64,000 nucleotides of DNA from NCBI RefSeq assembly GCF_022508225.1, contig NZ_JAETXJ010000001.1, forward strand, positions 62,001 to 126,000, written 5' to 3'. The translations under genes were made by a program, and so were the position numbers. The notes under the pieces were generated by a model, which did no database searches, was not told the DNA's origin, and saw nothing but the letters and a program-made list of their open reading frames with translations. This document shows, one piece after another, positions 32,909 to 41,445 of the stretch (position 1 is the stretch's first letter; the number at the start of each line of letters is the position of its first letter). The DNA is from Desulfovibrio sp. UIB00. GTDB lineage: Bacteria > Desulfobacterota > Desulfovibrionia > Desulfovibrionales > Desulfovibrionaceae.

Positions 32909-35900
32909 ATGAATTTTATAGCTGATCTGCACATCCATTCCCGTTTCTCGCGCGCCACAAGCAAGGCCCTCAATCCTCGTCATCTGGCGGCCTGGGCACG
33001 CTGCAAAGGTATCAACGTACTGGGCACCGGGGATTTTACACATCCCCAGTGGCGAGCGGAACTGGCGGAGCAGCTCGTGCTGGACGAAACTACGGGACTG
33101 TACAGGCTGGCTGTGGAGCCGGAAACTCTGGATTTTATGGACTCCAAGGCTGGTCCCGGCATGCAGGAATCCGCCGACCCGCTGTTTCTGCTGCAGGCGG
33201 AAATCAGCTCCATCTACAAACGCGGCGGCAAGGTGCGCAAGGTGCACAACCTTGTGTTTGTGCCTACTCTGGAAGATGCGGAGCGCCTTTCGTTGCGGCT
33301 GGCGCAGATCGGTAACCTTAATGCCGATGGCCGCCCCATCCTGGGGTTGGACTCGCGCGACCTGCTTGAAATCATGCTGGAATGCGCGCCCGGTTCAGTG
33401 ATGATCCCCGCCCATGTGTGGACGCCCTGGTTTGCGCTTTTCGGCTCCAAGTCAGGCTTTGACAGGCTTGAAGACTGCTACGGCGATCTTTCGGAACACA
33501 TTTTTGCGCTGGAAACGGGCCTTTCGTCCGACCCGGCCATGAACCGCCTGATCAGCAGGCTTGACGGCTACGCTCTTGTGTCCAATTCGGACGCGCATTC
33601 CGGGGCCAACCTTGGACGCGAGGCCAATCTGTTTGCGGGCCACCCCAGTTATACGGGCATGTTTGCTGCCCTGCGCGCCTCTGCCCGGCGGGAAGACCAG
33701 AGCAATCTGGACTGCCGTTTTCTCGGCACCATGGAATTCTATCCTGATGAAGGCAAATACCACCTTGACGGGCACCGCGCCTGCAACGTGGTGCTGGAGC
33801 CTAAAGAGTCGCTGGCTCTTGGCAACATTTGCCCGGTCTGCGGCAAGCCGCTCACAGTCGGCGTACTGCACCGGGTGCTGGAACTGGCGGACAGGGAAAC
33901 CACGCCGGAACTCCCGCGCGAACCAGAAGTGCGCCCGCTGATTCCGCTGGCTGAAGTCGTGGGTGAAATACTTGGCGTTGGCCCGGCCTCGCGCCGGGTG
34001 CAGGAGCGTTACAGCAGTCTGCTGCGCGAGCTGGGGCCGGAGCTGGATATCCTTTGCAGCCTGCCGGAAGCAGACATCCGCGCTCACTGGGAGCCGCTGG
34101 GCGAAGCTGTGGCCCGTATGCGGCGCGGTCAGGTCTACCGCGAAGGGGGCTATGACGGCGAATACGGCACTGTGCGTGTTTTCTCTCCGGAGGAACTGGC
34201 CGATGCGCGCGGCACCCTGCCGGGCGTAAAGACTCCTGCCAAGCGGGGACGCAAAAAGGCTGAACCGCTTGCGTCTGCGGACGCGCAGACTACTGCCGGA
34301 CAGCCCGCGTCCGTGCGGGTGCGTCGAGCGAGCCTCCCCCTTGCGGGTGATACCAACGCAGCAGCCACAAGCAATTTTTCTGCAGTAAAATCCGCAGCGA
34401 CAACTGACACGCCTGCGCAGGTCTTTGCCTATTCTGACGAACAGCAGGCGGCGCTTGCAGCAGGGCCAGCGCCCGTGCTGGTGCTGGCTGGCCCCGGCGC
34501 GGGCAAAACCCGCGTTCTGGTGGGCCGCTTGCAATGGCTGGTGGAAGAAGGCGCAGACATGCGCAGGGTGCTGGCTGTCACCTTTACACGGCGCGCTGCG
34601 GATGAACTGCGGGAGAGACTGGGCAAGGCCTTTGCGGGAACCTCGCAAGCTGCGCTCCCCTTGTGCGACACCCTGCACGGCATGGCATGGGCGGCCCTGC
34701 GCGCTGCCAGCGCCGACAATCCCCCGCTCCTGCTTGGCGAGGATGCCGCGCTCAATCTGTTCTGCCTTGCGAATCCGGAGCTGGAAAAGCGCGATGCGCG
34801 CAAACTGTGGGATGCCCTTGCTCTCGCGCGTGAGGGCGGTGTTCTTGCCCATGAGCCTGCTCAAAGCCCTCTGGCCCGAGCTGCTGCCAACTATGCGGCG
34901 CGCAAGAACATGGGGCAGCGCTATGTGGACTACGCCGACCTTCTGGACTGGTGGCTGGACCACGCCCGCTCCCTGCCCGAAAACGAGCGCCCACAGCACG
35001 TGCTTGTGGATGAAGTACAGGATCTTTCCGCTGTGCAGCTTGCCATTGTTCGCGCATTGCTGCCTGCTGATGGGCATGGATTCTTCGGCATTGGCGACCC
35101 GGATCAGGCCATTTACGGATTCCGTGGAGTTACGGGCCAAAGCGAGGCCAGTCTGCGCGCCTGCTGGCCGGGGCTGAACGTCTTCCGCCTTGGGCAGAGC
35201 TTCCGTTCCAGCCAGAGCGTGCTGGACATGGCCCGCAGCCTTCTGCACCACAAAGGGCAGTGCGGCCCATTGTTGGCCGCGCAATCCCTCACGGCTGAAC
35301 TGCGGCTCTTTTCCGCACCTGATGAGCGCACCGAGGCCCGTTGGGTAGCAGAGCGAGTTCGACATCTGCTGGGCGCTACGGCCCACACCCTGCTGGATCA
35401 CAGCAGGGGGGACGACCTGCATGGTCTGGCCGGAGCACTGGCACCGGGCGACATTGCGGTTCTTGTTCGCCTGAAAGCGCAGATTCCACCTTTGCGGGCT
35501 GCCCTTGAACAGGCGGGGATACCCTGCGCCGCGCCCTCGCAGGATGGATTCTGGCAGGACGCCACATGCGCGCGCCTGTTGGGCCTGCTTGGCTCTCATT
35601 GCGGTTTTGCGCAAATGCCCACCGAGGGTCAGGATCAGCAGGACGCATTGCCGCAAAGCTGGACAGCAGCAGAGAGCCTGCCTGCGCCGGAGCGCATGCT
35701 CCCCTGGCTGGCGGAGCAGCCCTGGGCGGGGGAAGTCTTTACCGGCAGCCGCTCATGGCGTGAACTGTGCCGCCTCTGGAACCAGAGCGGTCACTGGGCG
35801 GGCTTTTTTGAGCAGCTGGCATGGCTTCAGGAGGCCGAGCTTGTGCGTGCTAAGGCCGAAAGTGTGCAGATTCTGACTTTGCACGCTTCAAAAGGGCTTG

Positions 35901-36220
35901 AGTTTCAGGCGGTCTTCCTGCCGGGGCTTGAAGACGGTCTTTTGCCTTTACGCCGTGAACTTTTGTTCCCTGCCACGGATGCCGCCACCAGCAGCGCCCA
36001 AATCGAGGACAACGAAGCCGAGGAACGCCGTCTGCTGTACGTGGGTCTGACGCGTGCCGCGCGGGCGCTTTTTCTCAGTCATTGCGCGCAGCGCACTCTT
36101 TATGGGCGCACCCTGCATTTGCAGCCCTCGCCCTTCATGGGACAGATTTGTGAATTCTGCCGGCACAGCACGCTGGCAACGCGCACCCGTAAGGAGCAGA
36201 AACAGATCAGCCTGCTCTGA
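32909..36220 (+). CDS. PHP-domain / UvrD-type helicase fusion protein
   Basis: A 1103-residue protein with two parts. Residues 1-400 form a PHP-like metal-dependent phosphoesterase: FIADLHIHSRFSRATSK at the start, GTGDFTHP, a PAHVWTPWF stretch, SNSDAHSG, and a CPVCGKPLTVGV zinc-like knuckle near residue 310. After a low-complexity linker (about 435-505) comes a superfamily 1 helicase with Walker A LAGPGAGKTRVLVGRL, Walker B VLVDEVQDLSAVQ, GIGDPDQAIYGFRG, LTLHASKGLEFQAVFLPG and RRLLYVGLTRAARAL. All helicase motifs are intact. The first part often exists as a separate protein in other bacteria. A DNA repair role is inferred. Confidence 0.92.
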   Translation: MNFIADLHIHSRFSRATSKALNPRHLAAWARCKGINVLGTGDFTHPQWRAELAEQLVLDETTGLYRLAVEPETLDFMDSKAGPGMQESADPLFLLQAEISSIYKRGGKVRKVHNLVFVPTLEDAERLSLRLAQIGNLNADGRPILGLDSRDLLEIMLECAPGSVMIPAHVWTPWFALFGSKSGFDRLEDCYGDLSEHIFALETGLSSDPAMNRLISRLDGYALVSNSDAHSGANLGREANLFAGHPSYTGMFAALRASARREDQSNLDCRFLGTMEFYPDEGKYHLDGHRACNVVLEPKESLALGNICPVCGKPLTVGVLHRVLELADRETTPELPREPEVRPLIPLAEVVGEILGVGPASRRVQERYSSLLRELGPELDILCSLPEADIRAHWEPLGEAVARMRRGQVYREGGYDGEYGTVRVFSPEELADARGTLPGVKTPAKRGRKKAEPLASADAQTTAGQPASVRVRRASLPLAGDTNAAATSNFSAVKSAATTDTPAQVFAYSDEQQAALAAGPAPVLVLAGPGAGKTRVLVGRLQWLVEEGADMRRVLAVTFTRRAADELRERLGKAFAGTSQAALPLCDTLHGMAWAALRAASADNPPLLLGEDAALNLFCLANPELEKRDARKLWDALALAREGGVLAHEPAQSPLARAAANYAARKNMGQRYVDYADLLDWWLDHARSLPENERPQHVLVDEVQDLSAVQLAIVRALLPADGHGFFGIGDPDQAIYGFRGVTGQSEASLRACWPGLNVFRLGQSFRSSQSVLDMARSLLHHKGQCGPLLAAQSLTAELRLFSAPDERTEARWVAERVRHLLGATAHTLLDHSRGDDLHGLAGALAPGDIAVLVRLKAQIPPLRAALEQAGIPCAAPSQDGFWQDATCARLLGLLGSHCGFAQMPTEGQDQQDALPQSWTAAESLPAPERMLPWLAEQPWAGEVFTGSRSWRELCRLWNQSGHWAGFFEQLAWLQEAELVRAKAESVQILTLHASKGLEFQAVFLPGLEDGLLPLRRELLFPATDAATSSAQIEDNEAEERRLLYVGLTRAARALFLSHCAQRTLYGRTLHLQPSPFMGQICEFCRHSTLATRTRKEQKQISLL

Positions 36221-36261
36221 TCCCCTGCCCCGCCCGCGCTATCAACAGCGGGATGAAGAAC

Positions 36262-36282
36262 AAAAAAAGCGCCAATGGCGCT
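36262..36282 (-). terminator. Terminator-like hairpin reading leftwards
   Basis: AGCGCC (36268-36273) and GGCGCT (36277-36282) form a short stem with a 3-nt loop. On the minus strand seven T follow (plus-strand A at 36262-36268). It could end the minus-strand message of the gene at 36484-36753. Confidence 0.6.
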
Positions 36283-36305
36283 TGTGCAGTTGCGGGATTG
36301 ATTTT

Positions 36306-36388
36306 GGCCAGAGACAGAGACGGGCGATTCAACGAGCTATATTGGGCACAGGGGCATTGCACCGCGCTTGCCCCTGTCTCTGACGGCC
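36306..36388. repeat. Structured intergenic segment with competing inverted repeats
   Basis: CAGGGGCA (36349-36356) pairs perfectly with TGCCCCTG (36369-36376). The outer GGCCAGAGACAG at 36306-36317 can instead pair with CTGTCTCTGACGGCC at 36374-36388, so two alternative folds share the same right arm. No gene is supported here; it may be the 3' structure of the helicase message or a small RNA. Confidence 0.4.
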
Positions 36389-36483
36389 TGGAAACAAGGG
36401 CGCAACAAGCTGTCCGGCCTGACGAACGCCACACCCGGCAAAACTGCTCAAGAGTGCATCACAACGTGACGCAATAAAGCCGC

Positions 36484-36753
36484 TTATTCTTCCAGCCAGG
36501 AGTCGTCTTCAAGCACCTTGTAGCCGCGCACGGTGAGGTATACCACGCCGTCCGCTTCATCCATAATGCCTGAAACTTCCACGGGCACGCTGACTTCGTC
36601 ATCCAGGTCAACCCCGGCGCCGCGCGGTACAATGCGGTATTCCACATCATCCTGCACAACAGCGACACGGGCCTGGCGCGCATCCACAGAACGCGGCACC
36701 GCCGCGACATACCCTCTGACAGTAATGGGACTCTTGTTCATAAGCTCTAACAT
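36484..36753 (-). CDS. Small uncharacterised acidic protein (89 residues)
   Basis: An 89-residue, mostly beta-strand protein with repeated Val-rich strands (ITVRGYVAAVPRSV, EYRIVPRGAGVDLDDEVSVPVEV, VVYLTVRGYKVLEDDSWLEE). I do not recognise the family; the two similar strands ITVRGY and LTVRGY suggest a small barrel. AAAGG lies before the ATG at 36753, while Met5 (36741) is an alternative. It sits about 100 bp upstream of, and on the same strand as, the sigma54 regulator, but a separate terminator at 36262 suggests its own message. Confidence 0.6.
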   Translation of the reverse strand: MLELMNKSPITVRGYVAAVPRSVDARQARVAVVQDDVEYRIVPRGAGVDLDDEVSVPVEVSGIMDEADGVVYLTVRGYKVLEDDSWLEE

Positions 36754-36859
36754 TGCCTTTCAATGCCGATTTTTCTCGCCTATAGCTCCTTTTATTTTCT
36801 GACGCAAGCATCCCTGGCTGTTTGCCGCGTTTTTTTGCTCCGCCGGTCTGAGCCCCTTG

Positions 36860-38299
36860 CTACAGGCCATTCTTTTTCATTAGCTCATACCAGTGCCCGC
36901 GCGAAATACCTGCTACTTCCGAGGCTTTTCGCACGTCTTCCGAGCACATGTCCCAAACTTGCCGCACGTAGGCTTTCTCAGCCTGCGATTTCCATTCACG
37001 CAGGCTGGGCGGTTTTTGCCCCAACGTCTCATTGACCAGAAAACCATTCTCGACTGAACCTAGCCCCGCCCCATCATTCGCATGCAGTATTCCATTCTCT
37101 TTGACTGGCAGCACAGTTCCTTGACCCATGCGGCGCCGCACTGAATCCACACGCATGCGCGTGGGAAGATGCGCAGGCAGGATCAGATCACTTTTCCCCG
37201 CCGTGAGGCATGCCCGTTCGAGGCAATGGATCAGTTCACGCACATTGCCGGGCCAGCCATATTCCAGCAGCACATCCAGAGCCTCGTTGGAAATGGTCTT
37301 TTCCGGCTGGTCACTACCCAGACAAAAACGCGCAATGGCCTGTCGCGCCAAGGCAGGGATTTCATCAAGCCTCTCGCGCAATGGCGGAATCACAATGGTG
37401 AGACCTTGCAGCCTGTAGAGCAGATCTGCCCGAAAGCTGTTTTCCTTGGCCATCTGTTCCAGATTTTTGTTGGTGGCGGCCACCAGCCTGAAATCGCTGC
37501 TGACCTCGCGTACCTCGCCCACAGGGCGAAAACGCCGTTGCTCCAGTGCCCGCAAAAAAACCCCCTGCATGGGCTGCGGCAGATCACCCACTTCATCTAG
37601 AAACAGCGTGCCTTTGTCTGCCGCAAGCAGCAGCCCCTCGCGCGCTCTGTCCGCACCAGTGAACGCACCACGGCTGTGGCCGAACAAATGACTTTCCACC
37701 AGCGTTTCTGGCAGCGAGGCGCAGTCAACCGTTATAAATGGCCTGGCTGCCCTTGCACTGTTGCGAAAGAGCGCCCGGGCAAAGAGTTCTTTGCCTACCC
37801 CGGTTTCACCCAGCAAAAGCACATTTACTTCGCTTTTTGCAGCCTGAGCCAGCAGCTTGAGAGCGCGGCTCATACCAGGCCCGCTGCCAAGAATATGCCC
37901 GCTGTCTACAATCAGAGCTTCTGATACAGGGGTACGATTTTGCCTGAATTGTAGAATTTGGCGCAAACACTGTTCAATATCCCGCATCTGCAATGGCTTG
38001 GTGAGAAATTCCCATGCTCCGGAGCGCAAGGCGGCCTCGGCATTGTCGCCGTCGCCGTTGCCAGTGATGACAACCACATCCGGCGCGCCCGGTAAATGCG
38101 CAAAGTCGGCCTGATATTCAAGCCCGTTACCGTCCGGGAGCCATACGTCCAGCAAGACCACATCCACTGGCTCGCTGACCATACGCAGCGCCTCCTGAAT
38201 AGATGCGGCCAGCAGGGTTTCATGCCCCATGCGGTTGCAGACCACCTGCACCATTGTGCGCATCAGTCCTTCATCATCCACCACAAGCACTTTGGCCAT
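36860..38299 (-). CDS. Sigma54-dependent response regulator (NtrC family)
   Basis: About 479 residues. Receiver domain residues 1-120 start AKVLVVDDEG, with phospho-acceptor Asp51 in VVLLDVWLPDG and Lys101 in LTKPL. The AAA+ domain has Walker A LLGETGVGKELF (about 162-173), the sigma54-contacting GAFTGA loop (211-216) and Walker B GTLFLDEVGDLP. A Fis-type helix-turn-helix ends the protein (VRKASEVAGISRGHWYELMKK). ATG 38299 has AGGGGGAA upstream; the longer frame from 38404 overlaps the kinase gene and lacks a site. It follows the hybrid kinase gene and very likely activates the divergent nrfHA operon at its sigma54 promoter. Confidence 0.93.
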   Translation of the reverse strand: MAKVLVVDDEGLMRTMVQVVCNRMGHETLLAASIQEALRMVSEPVDVVLLDVWLPDGNGLEYQADFAHLPGAPDVVVITGNGDGDNAEAALRSGAWEFLTKPLQMRDIEQCLRQILQFRQNRTPVSEALIVDSGHILGSGPGMSRALKLLAQAAKSEVNVLLLGETGVGKELFARALFRNSARAARPFITVDCASLPETLVESHLFGHSRGAFTGADRAREGLLLAADKGTLFLDEVGDLPQPMQGVFLRALEQRRFRPVGEVREVSSDFRLVAATNKNLEQMAKENSFRADLLYRLQGLTIVIPPLRERLDEIPALARQAIARFCLGSDQPEKTISNEALDVLLEYGWPGNVRELIHCLERACLTAGKSDLILPAHLPTRMRVDSVRRRMGQGTVLPVKENGILHANDGAGLGSVENGFLVNETLGQKPPSLREWKSQAEKAYVRQVWDMCSEDVRKASEVAGISRGHWYELMKKNGL

Positions 38300-38388
38300 C
38301 AGCTTGTTCCCCCTGCAATCCTGCTTCTGCCGTTTTTTTGCCTGCACGTTTACCGCTTCTGCCAGCAAACCCCGCCCGGGTATGTACC

Positions 38389-40755
38389 TTATGCGGTCTT
38401 GCACTGCTCCACATCTGCTGCGAGCGCCTGAACGGCTTCCACCATTGCTGAACGCAATTTTTGCGCTTCTTCTGCAATAGTTCCTGATTCCGCATCTTCT
38501 GTTGCCGCCGCTGCTGCGCGCAGACGATCAAGCCGCATGACGCCTGCCGAATTTTTGCAGGCATGGGCTGTGCGGCGCAGTTGCTCCAAATCACCCGTGG
38601 AAATGGCGATGTTCAGGGCTTGCAGACGCTCATGAAGTTCACTTTCCAATACGTTGGCAAGGCTTTTCAGCACGTCTTCATCGCCATCCAGCGCTTCGAG
38701 TGCTGCATTGCGGTTCCAAATCGTATTTTTGCTTTGAATATCTGCTGATTGTTGCTCATTTTGTATGTTTGCAGACATATTAGGCAATGCGCTTTTTTCC
38801 TGGGTGACATTTTGGGGCTTGCTTGGGCAATCGGTCGATTTTTCTGCCGACTTTGCTGTCACCATTTTTTCCAGTTCATGGCGCAATTGTTCAAAACTCA
38901 AGGGTTTTAAAAACACGCCATCCGCGCCTAGCGCTTCACATTGACGCAGAAATGTGTCGCTTGTTGTTGCAGTATAGACGACGGCGAGAGTTTTTGCCGG
39001 GGACAAAGTATCGCCGTTCCGCAAAGCGCGCAGCACTTCCAGCCCATCAATGCCGGGCAACCGACTGTCGAGCACAAGCAAATCCCAATGCACTTGGTGC
39101 GGATCCCGCAGCTGTTCCAGCGCCTTTTCACCAGTTTCAACCACCACGGGCTCTGCCCCCATGCCCCGCAGCATATGCTGCATGGCATAGGCAATGGATG
39201 CGGTGTCTTCCGCCACCAGTACCTTTTTGCGAGCCAGTAACTGCGTTGCGCTATCCTGCGCCTCAGACTTGGCTACATCTGACTTGGGCACATTCTCTCT
39301 GCTTGTATCCTGTTCGGGTTGCGCACACTGCAAGAGCCGCACGTGGAGCGTGAAGCAGGCCCCCTGCCCGGCACGTGAAGCCAGATTCACATCCCCGCCC
39401 ATAAGCCTTGCAAGAGTGCGGGCAATATTCAGACCGAGGCCAGTTCCCGGTGTGTGCGCAGTATCGCGCCCCCGCTGAAAACTCTCAAACACCCTGTCCT
39501 GATCTTCCTGCGACATGCCAGGACCTGTGTCATTGACAGAAATCGCCAGATTCAGATGTTCACGTGTGCCTTCAAGCGCTGTGGCGTAAATGCGAACAGA
39601 ACCAACCTCTGTAAATTTGACCGCATTGCTGACAATGTTGCCCAGGGCCTGCCGCAGCCGAAAGCTGTCGCCCACCGCGCATTGCGGTAAATTTTCGTCC
39701 AGTCCGAGGGTAAGGGTAATCCCCTTGCTGTCGGCAATGGGCCTGTACAAGTTCACACAGCTTGCGAGGCACTCCCGCAGATCAAAGGGCGCGGCTTCAA
39801 GCGTGGGAGTTCCCTGCTCCAGTGCTGCGTGGTCTGTTATGTCGCCGACCATTTCCCTCAGGGCCTCTGCGGCTTGCGCAAGATAGCCCAAGGCCTTTTT
39901 GCGTTCCTTTTCTGGCAGGTCAGCACGCTGTGCCAGTTCGCTCATTCCCACAATGGCTGTCAGGGGTGTGCGCATGTCGTGGCTGAGGTGCCCCATAAAC
40001 GAGCTTTTCATGCGGCTGGCTTCTTCCGCCAGCCAGCGCCGGTGCGTGAGGTTAAAGGTCAGGCCGCCAATGGCAAGCACCCCTGTGAACGCTAGCAGGC
40101 CGTACAGCAAACGCATGTTATAGCGTTGCCTTTCCAGACCTTTGTGGAATGAGCTTGCATCCTGGCTCACGCTGATGCCGCCGAGCACTTCCCCCACTTT
40201 TTTGTTCACATGGCACCGCAAACAGCTTTGCTGGGCCATAAGCACGCTCAGCAGGCGCAAGCTTTGGCCATTGCCCGGTTGTGGAGCCGTAAACACTTCG
40301 GGGGTTTCTTCCGCACAGCGGGCAAGTGCTGACTTTTCCCACACATCCGCCATGTTTTCCGGCCGCAGCGGCGCACTGCTAATTACGCTGATGGTAAGCC
40401 CTTCGCGCGAACTGCGCTCCGCCAGCTGGCGGCTCATGTATGCAGGATTGACCAGCACGAGGGTGCGCCCATCCTGCGTGGTTACGGTGCGCTCCGATTC
40501 TGGCAACCATGGGTTTGGCTGGCCGTAATCACTTTTTTCAACATATACGCCGCCGTGCGCTGCATTCCAGTTTCTTGCGTCCATTAATTGCTGCGCCATG
40601 GTTGAAAGTCGTGTATGCTCCAACTCAAGGCTATGCTCTGCATTGACCTGCACTGCCTGACTGTAAAGAAAGCCAGTGAATCCAAGCCAGCCCATACTGG
40701 CGACAAGAACCAGCCACGGCATCTTCTTCGACTTTACTAATGATTCGCGCAGCAT
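38389..40755 (-). CDS. Hybrid sensor histidine kinase with haem-binding (Tll0287/DUF3365-like) sensor, receiver and HPt
   Basis: A 788-residue membrane kinase. After a membrane helix (about 13-32), a periplasmic domain (about 35-212) resembles Tll0287/DUF3365 and carries one c-type haem motif, CLRCH (178-182). A second helix (about 214-236) leads to HisKA with phospho-His259 in FMGHLSHDMRTPLTAI, an HATPase domain (NDTGPG, GTGLGLNIA), a receiver with Asp563 in LLVLDSRLPG, and a C-terminal HPt with His731 in TAHACKNSAG. All phosphorelay residues are present. It lies directly upstream of the sigma54 regulator gene and divergent to nrfH, so a redox or nitrite/NO signal acting on nitrite reduction is likely. 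Confidence 0.9.
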   Translation of the reverse strand: MLRESLVKSKKMPWLVLVASMGWLGFTGFLYSQAVQVNAEHSLELEHTRLSTMAQQLMDARNWNAAHGGVYVEKSDYGQPNPWLPESERTVTTQDGRTLVLVNPAYMSRQLAERSSREGLTISVISSAPLRPENMADVWEKSALARCAEETPEVFTAPQPGNGQSLRLLSVLMAQQSCLRCHVNKKVGEVLGGISVSQDASSFHKGLERQRYNMRLLYGLLAFTGVLAIGGLTFNLTHRRWLAEEASRMKSSFMGHLSHDMRTPLTAIVGMSELAQRADLPEKERKKALGYLAQAAEALREMVGDITDHAALEQGTPTLEAAPFDLRECLASCVNLYRPIADSKGITLTLGLDENLPQCAVGDSFRLRQALGNIVSNAVKFTEVGSVRIYATALEGTREHLNLAISVNDTGPGMSQEDQDRVFESFQRGRDTAHTPGTGLGLNIARTLARLMGGDVNLASRAGQGACFTLHVRLLQCAQPEQDTSRENVPKSDVAKSEAQDSATQLLARKKVLVAEDTASIAYAMQHMLRGMGAEPVVVETGEKALEQLRDPHQVHWDLLVLDSRLPGIDGLEVLRALRNGDTLSPAKTLAVVYTATTSDTFLRQCEALGADGVFLKPLSFEQLRHELEKMVTAKSAEKSTDCPSKPQNVTQEKSALPNMSANIQNEQQSADIQSKNTIWNRNAALEALDGDEDVLKSLANVLESELHERLQALNIAISTGDLEQLRRTAHACKNSAGVMRLDRLRAAAAATEDAESGTIAEEAQKLRSAMVEAVQALAADVEQCKTA

Positions 40756-40784
40756 TGCTCACCTTCCATAGGTGTTGTCATTTA

Positions 40785-40822
40785 TTTCTGAATCTGTCTT
40801 TTTTTTCTGAATTTTTCTGTGA
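40785..40822. promoter_or_regulatory. Candidate upstream activator sites for the nrfHA promoter
   Basis: TTTCTGAAT occurs at 40785-40793 and 40804-40812, 19 bp apart, with a related TTTCTGTGA at 40814-40822. They lie about 80-120 bp upstream of the sigma54 promoter, the usual place for an NtrC-type activator. Confidence 0.4.
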
Positions 40823-40902
40823 CCGCAATCACTCTTTTTCTTTCGATTTTACGCAATTATCTTGATTATCTACTAATTATTTTTTTATTTTATTTGCCGG
40901 TT

Positions 40903-40919
40903 TTGGTACGTTTCTTGTT
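40903..40919 (+). promoter_or_regulatory. Sigma54 (-24/-12) promoter of nrfHA
   Basis: TTGGTACG-TTTC-TTGTT matches the consensus TTGGCACG-N4-TTGCT with two changes, and has the exact GG to G spacing. It is about 58 bp upstream of the nrfH start. The neighbouring gene pair encodes a sigma54 activator and its kinase. Confidence 0.75.
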
Positions 40920-40977
40920 TTCTTAACCGGGATGCCGCCATGGGGGCGGCACACAAGGAGCGAGTTAAGGAGGCTCT

Positions 40978-41445
40978 ATGGGAACACCCCGCAATGGACC
41001 ATGGCTTAAGGTGCTGTTGGGCGGCGTTGCGGCGGGAATGGTGCTTTTGGGTGTGCTTGCGTACGCCATGACGACAACTGACCAGCGACCCTTTTGCGCC
41101 AGTTGTCACATAATGCAGGAAGCTGCAGTGACCCAGAAAATGGGATCACACGCCAAACTTTCCTGCAATGAGTGCCATGCCCCGCATAATCTGCTGGCCA
41201 AGCTGCCGTTCAAGGCCCAGGAAGGTCTGCGTGACTTTATCGGCAATGTTTCAGGCCACGACATTCCGCGTCCTTTGAGCGTTCGCACCAGGGATGTGGT
41301 CAATGCCAACTGCATGGCCTGCCATAGTCAGACCAATGTCAATGTGGCCAGCATGGACGCCAAGCCCTACTGTGTGGATTGCCACAAGGGTATGGCCCAC
41401 ATGCGCATGATGCCTATAAGCACAAGGACGGTAGCCAATGACTAA
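40978..41445 (+). CDS. nrfH: Cytochrome c nitrite reductase small subunit NrfH
   Basis: A 155-residue NapC/NirT-type membrane cytochrome. A single N-terminal membrane helix (about residues 12-32) anchors a periplasmic domain with four c-haem motifs: CASCH, CNECH, CMACH and CVDCH. NrfH oxidises menaquinol and passes electrons to NrfA. The early CASCHIM is consistent with the Met-ligated first haem known from the Desulfovibrio protein. AAGGAGG lies just before the ATG. The stop region overlaps nrfA by 8 bp, so the subunits are translationally coupled. Confidence 0.96.
   Translation: MGTPRNGPWLKVLLGGVAAGMVLLGVLAYAMTTTDQRPFCASCHIMQEAAVTQKMGSHAKLSCNECHAPHNLLAKLPFKAQEGLRDFIGNVSGHDIPRPLSVRTRDVVNANCMACHSQTNVNVASMDAKPYCVDCHKGMAHMRMMPISTRTVAND

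Noticed and set aside
33452..35656. 734-residue open frame antisense to the PHP-UvrD gene
   Set aside because: The helicase motifs prove the plus-strand frame; the mirror frame is Arg/Gln/His-rich noise.
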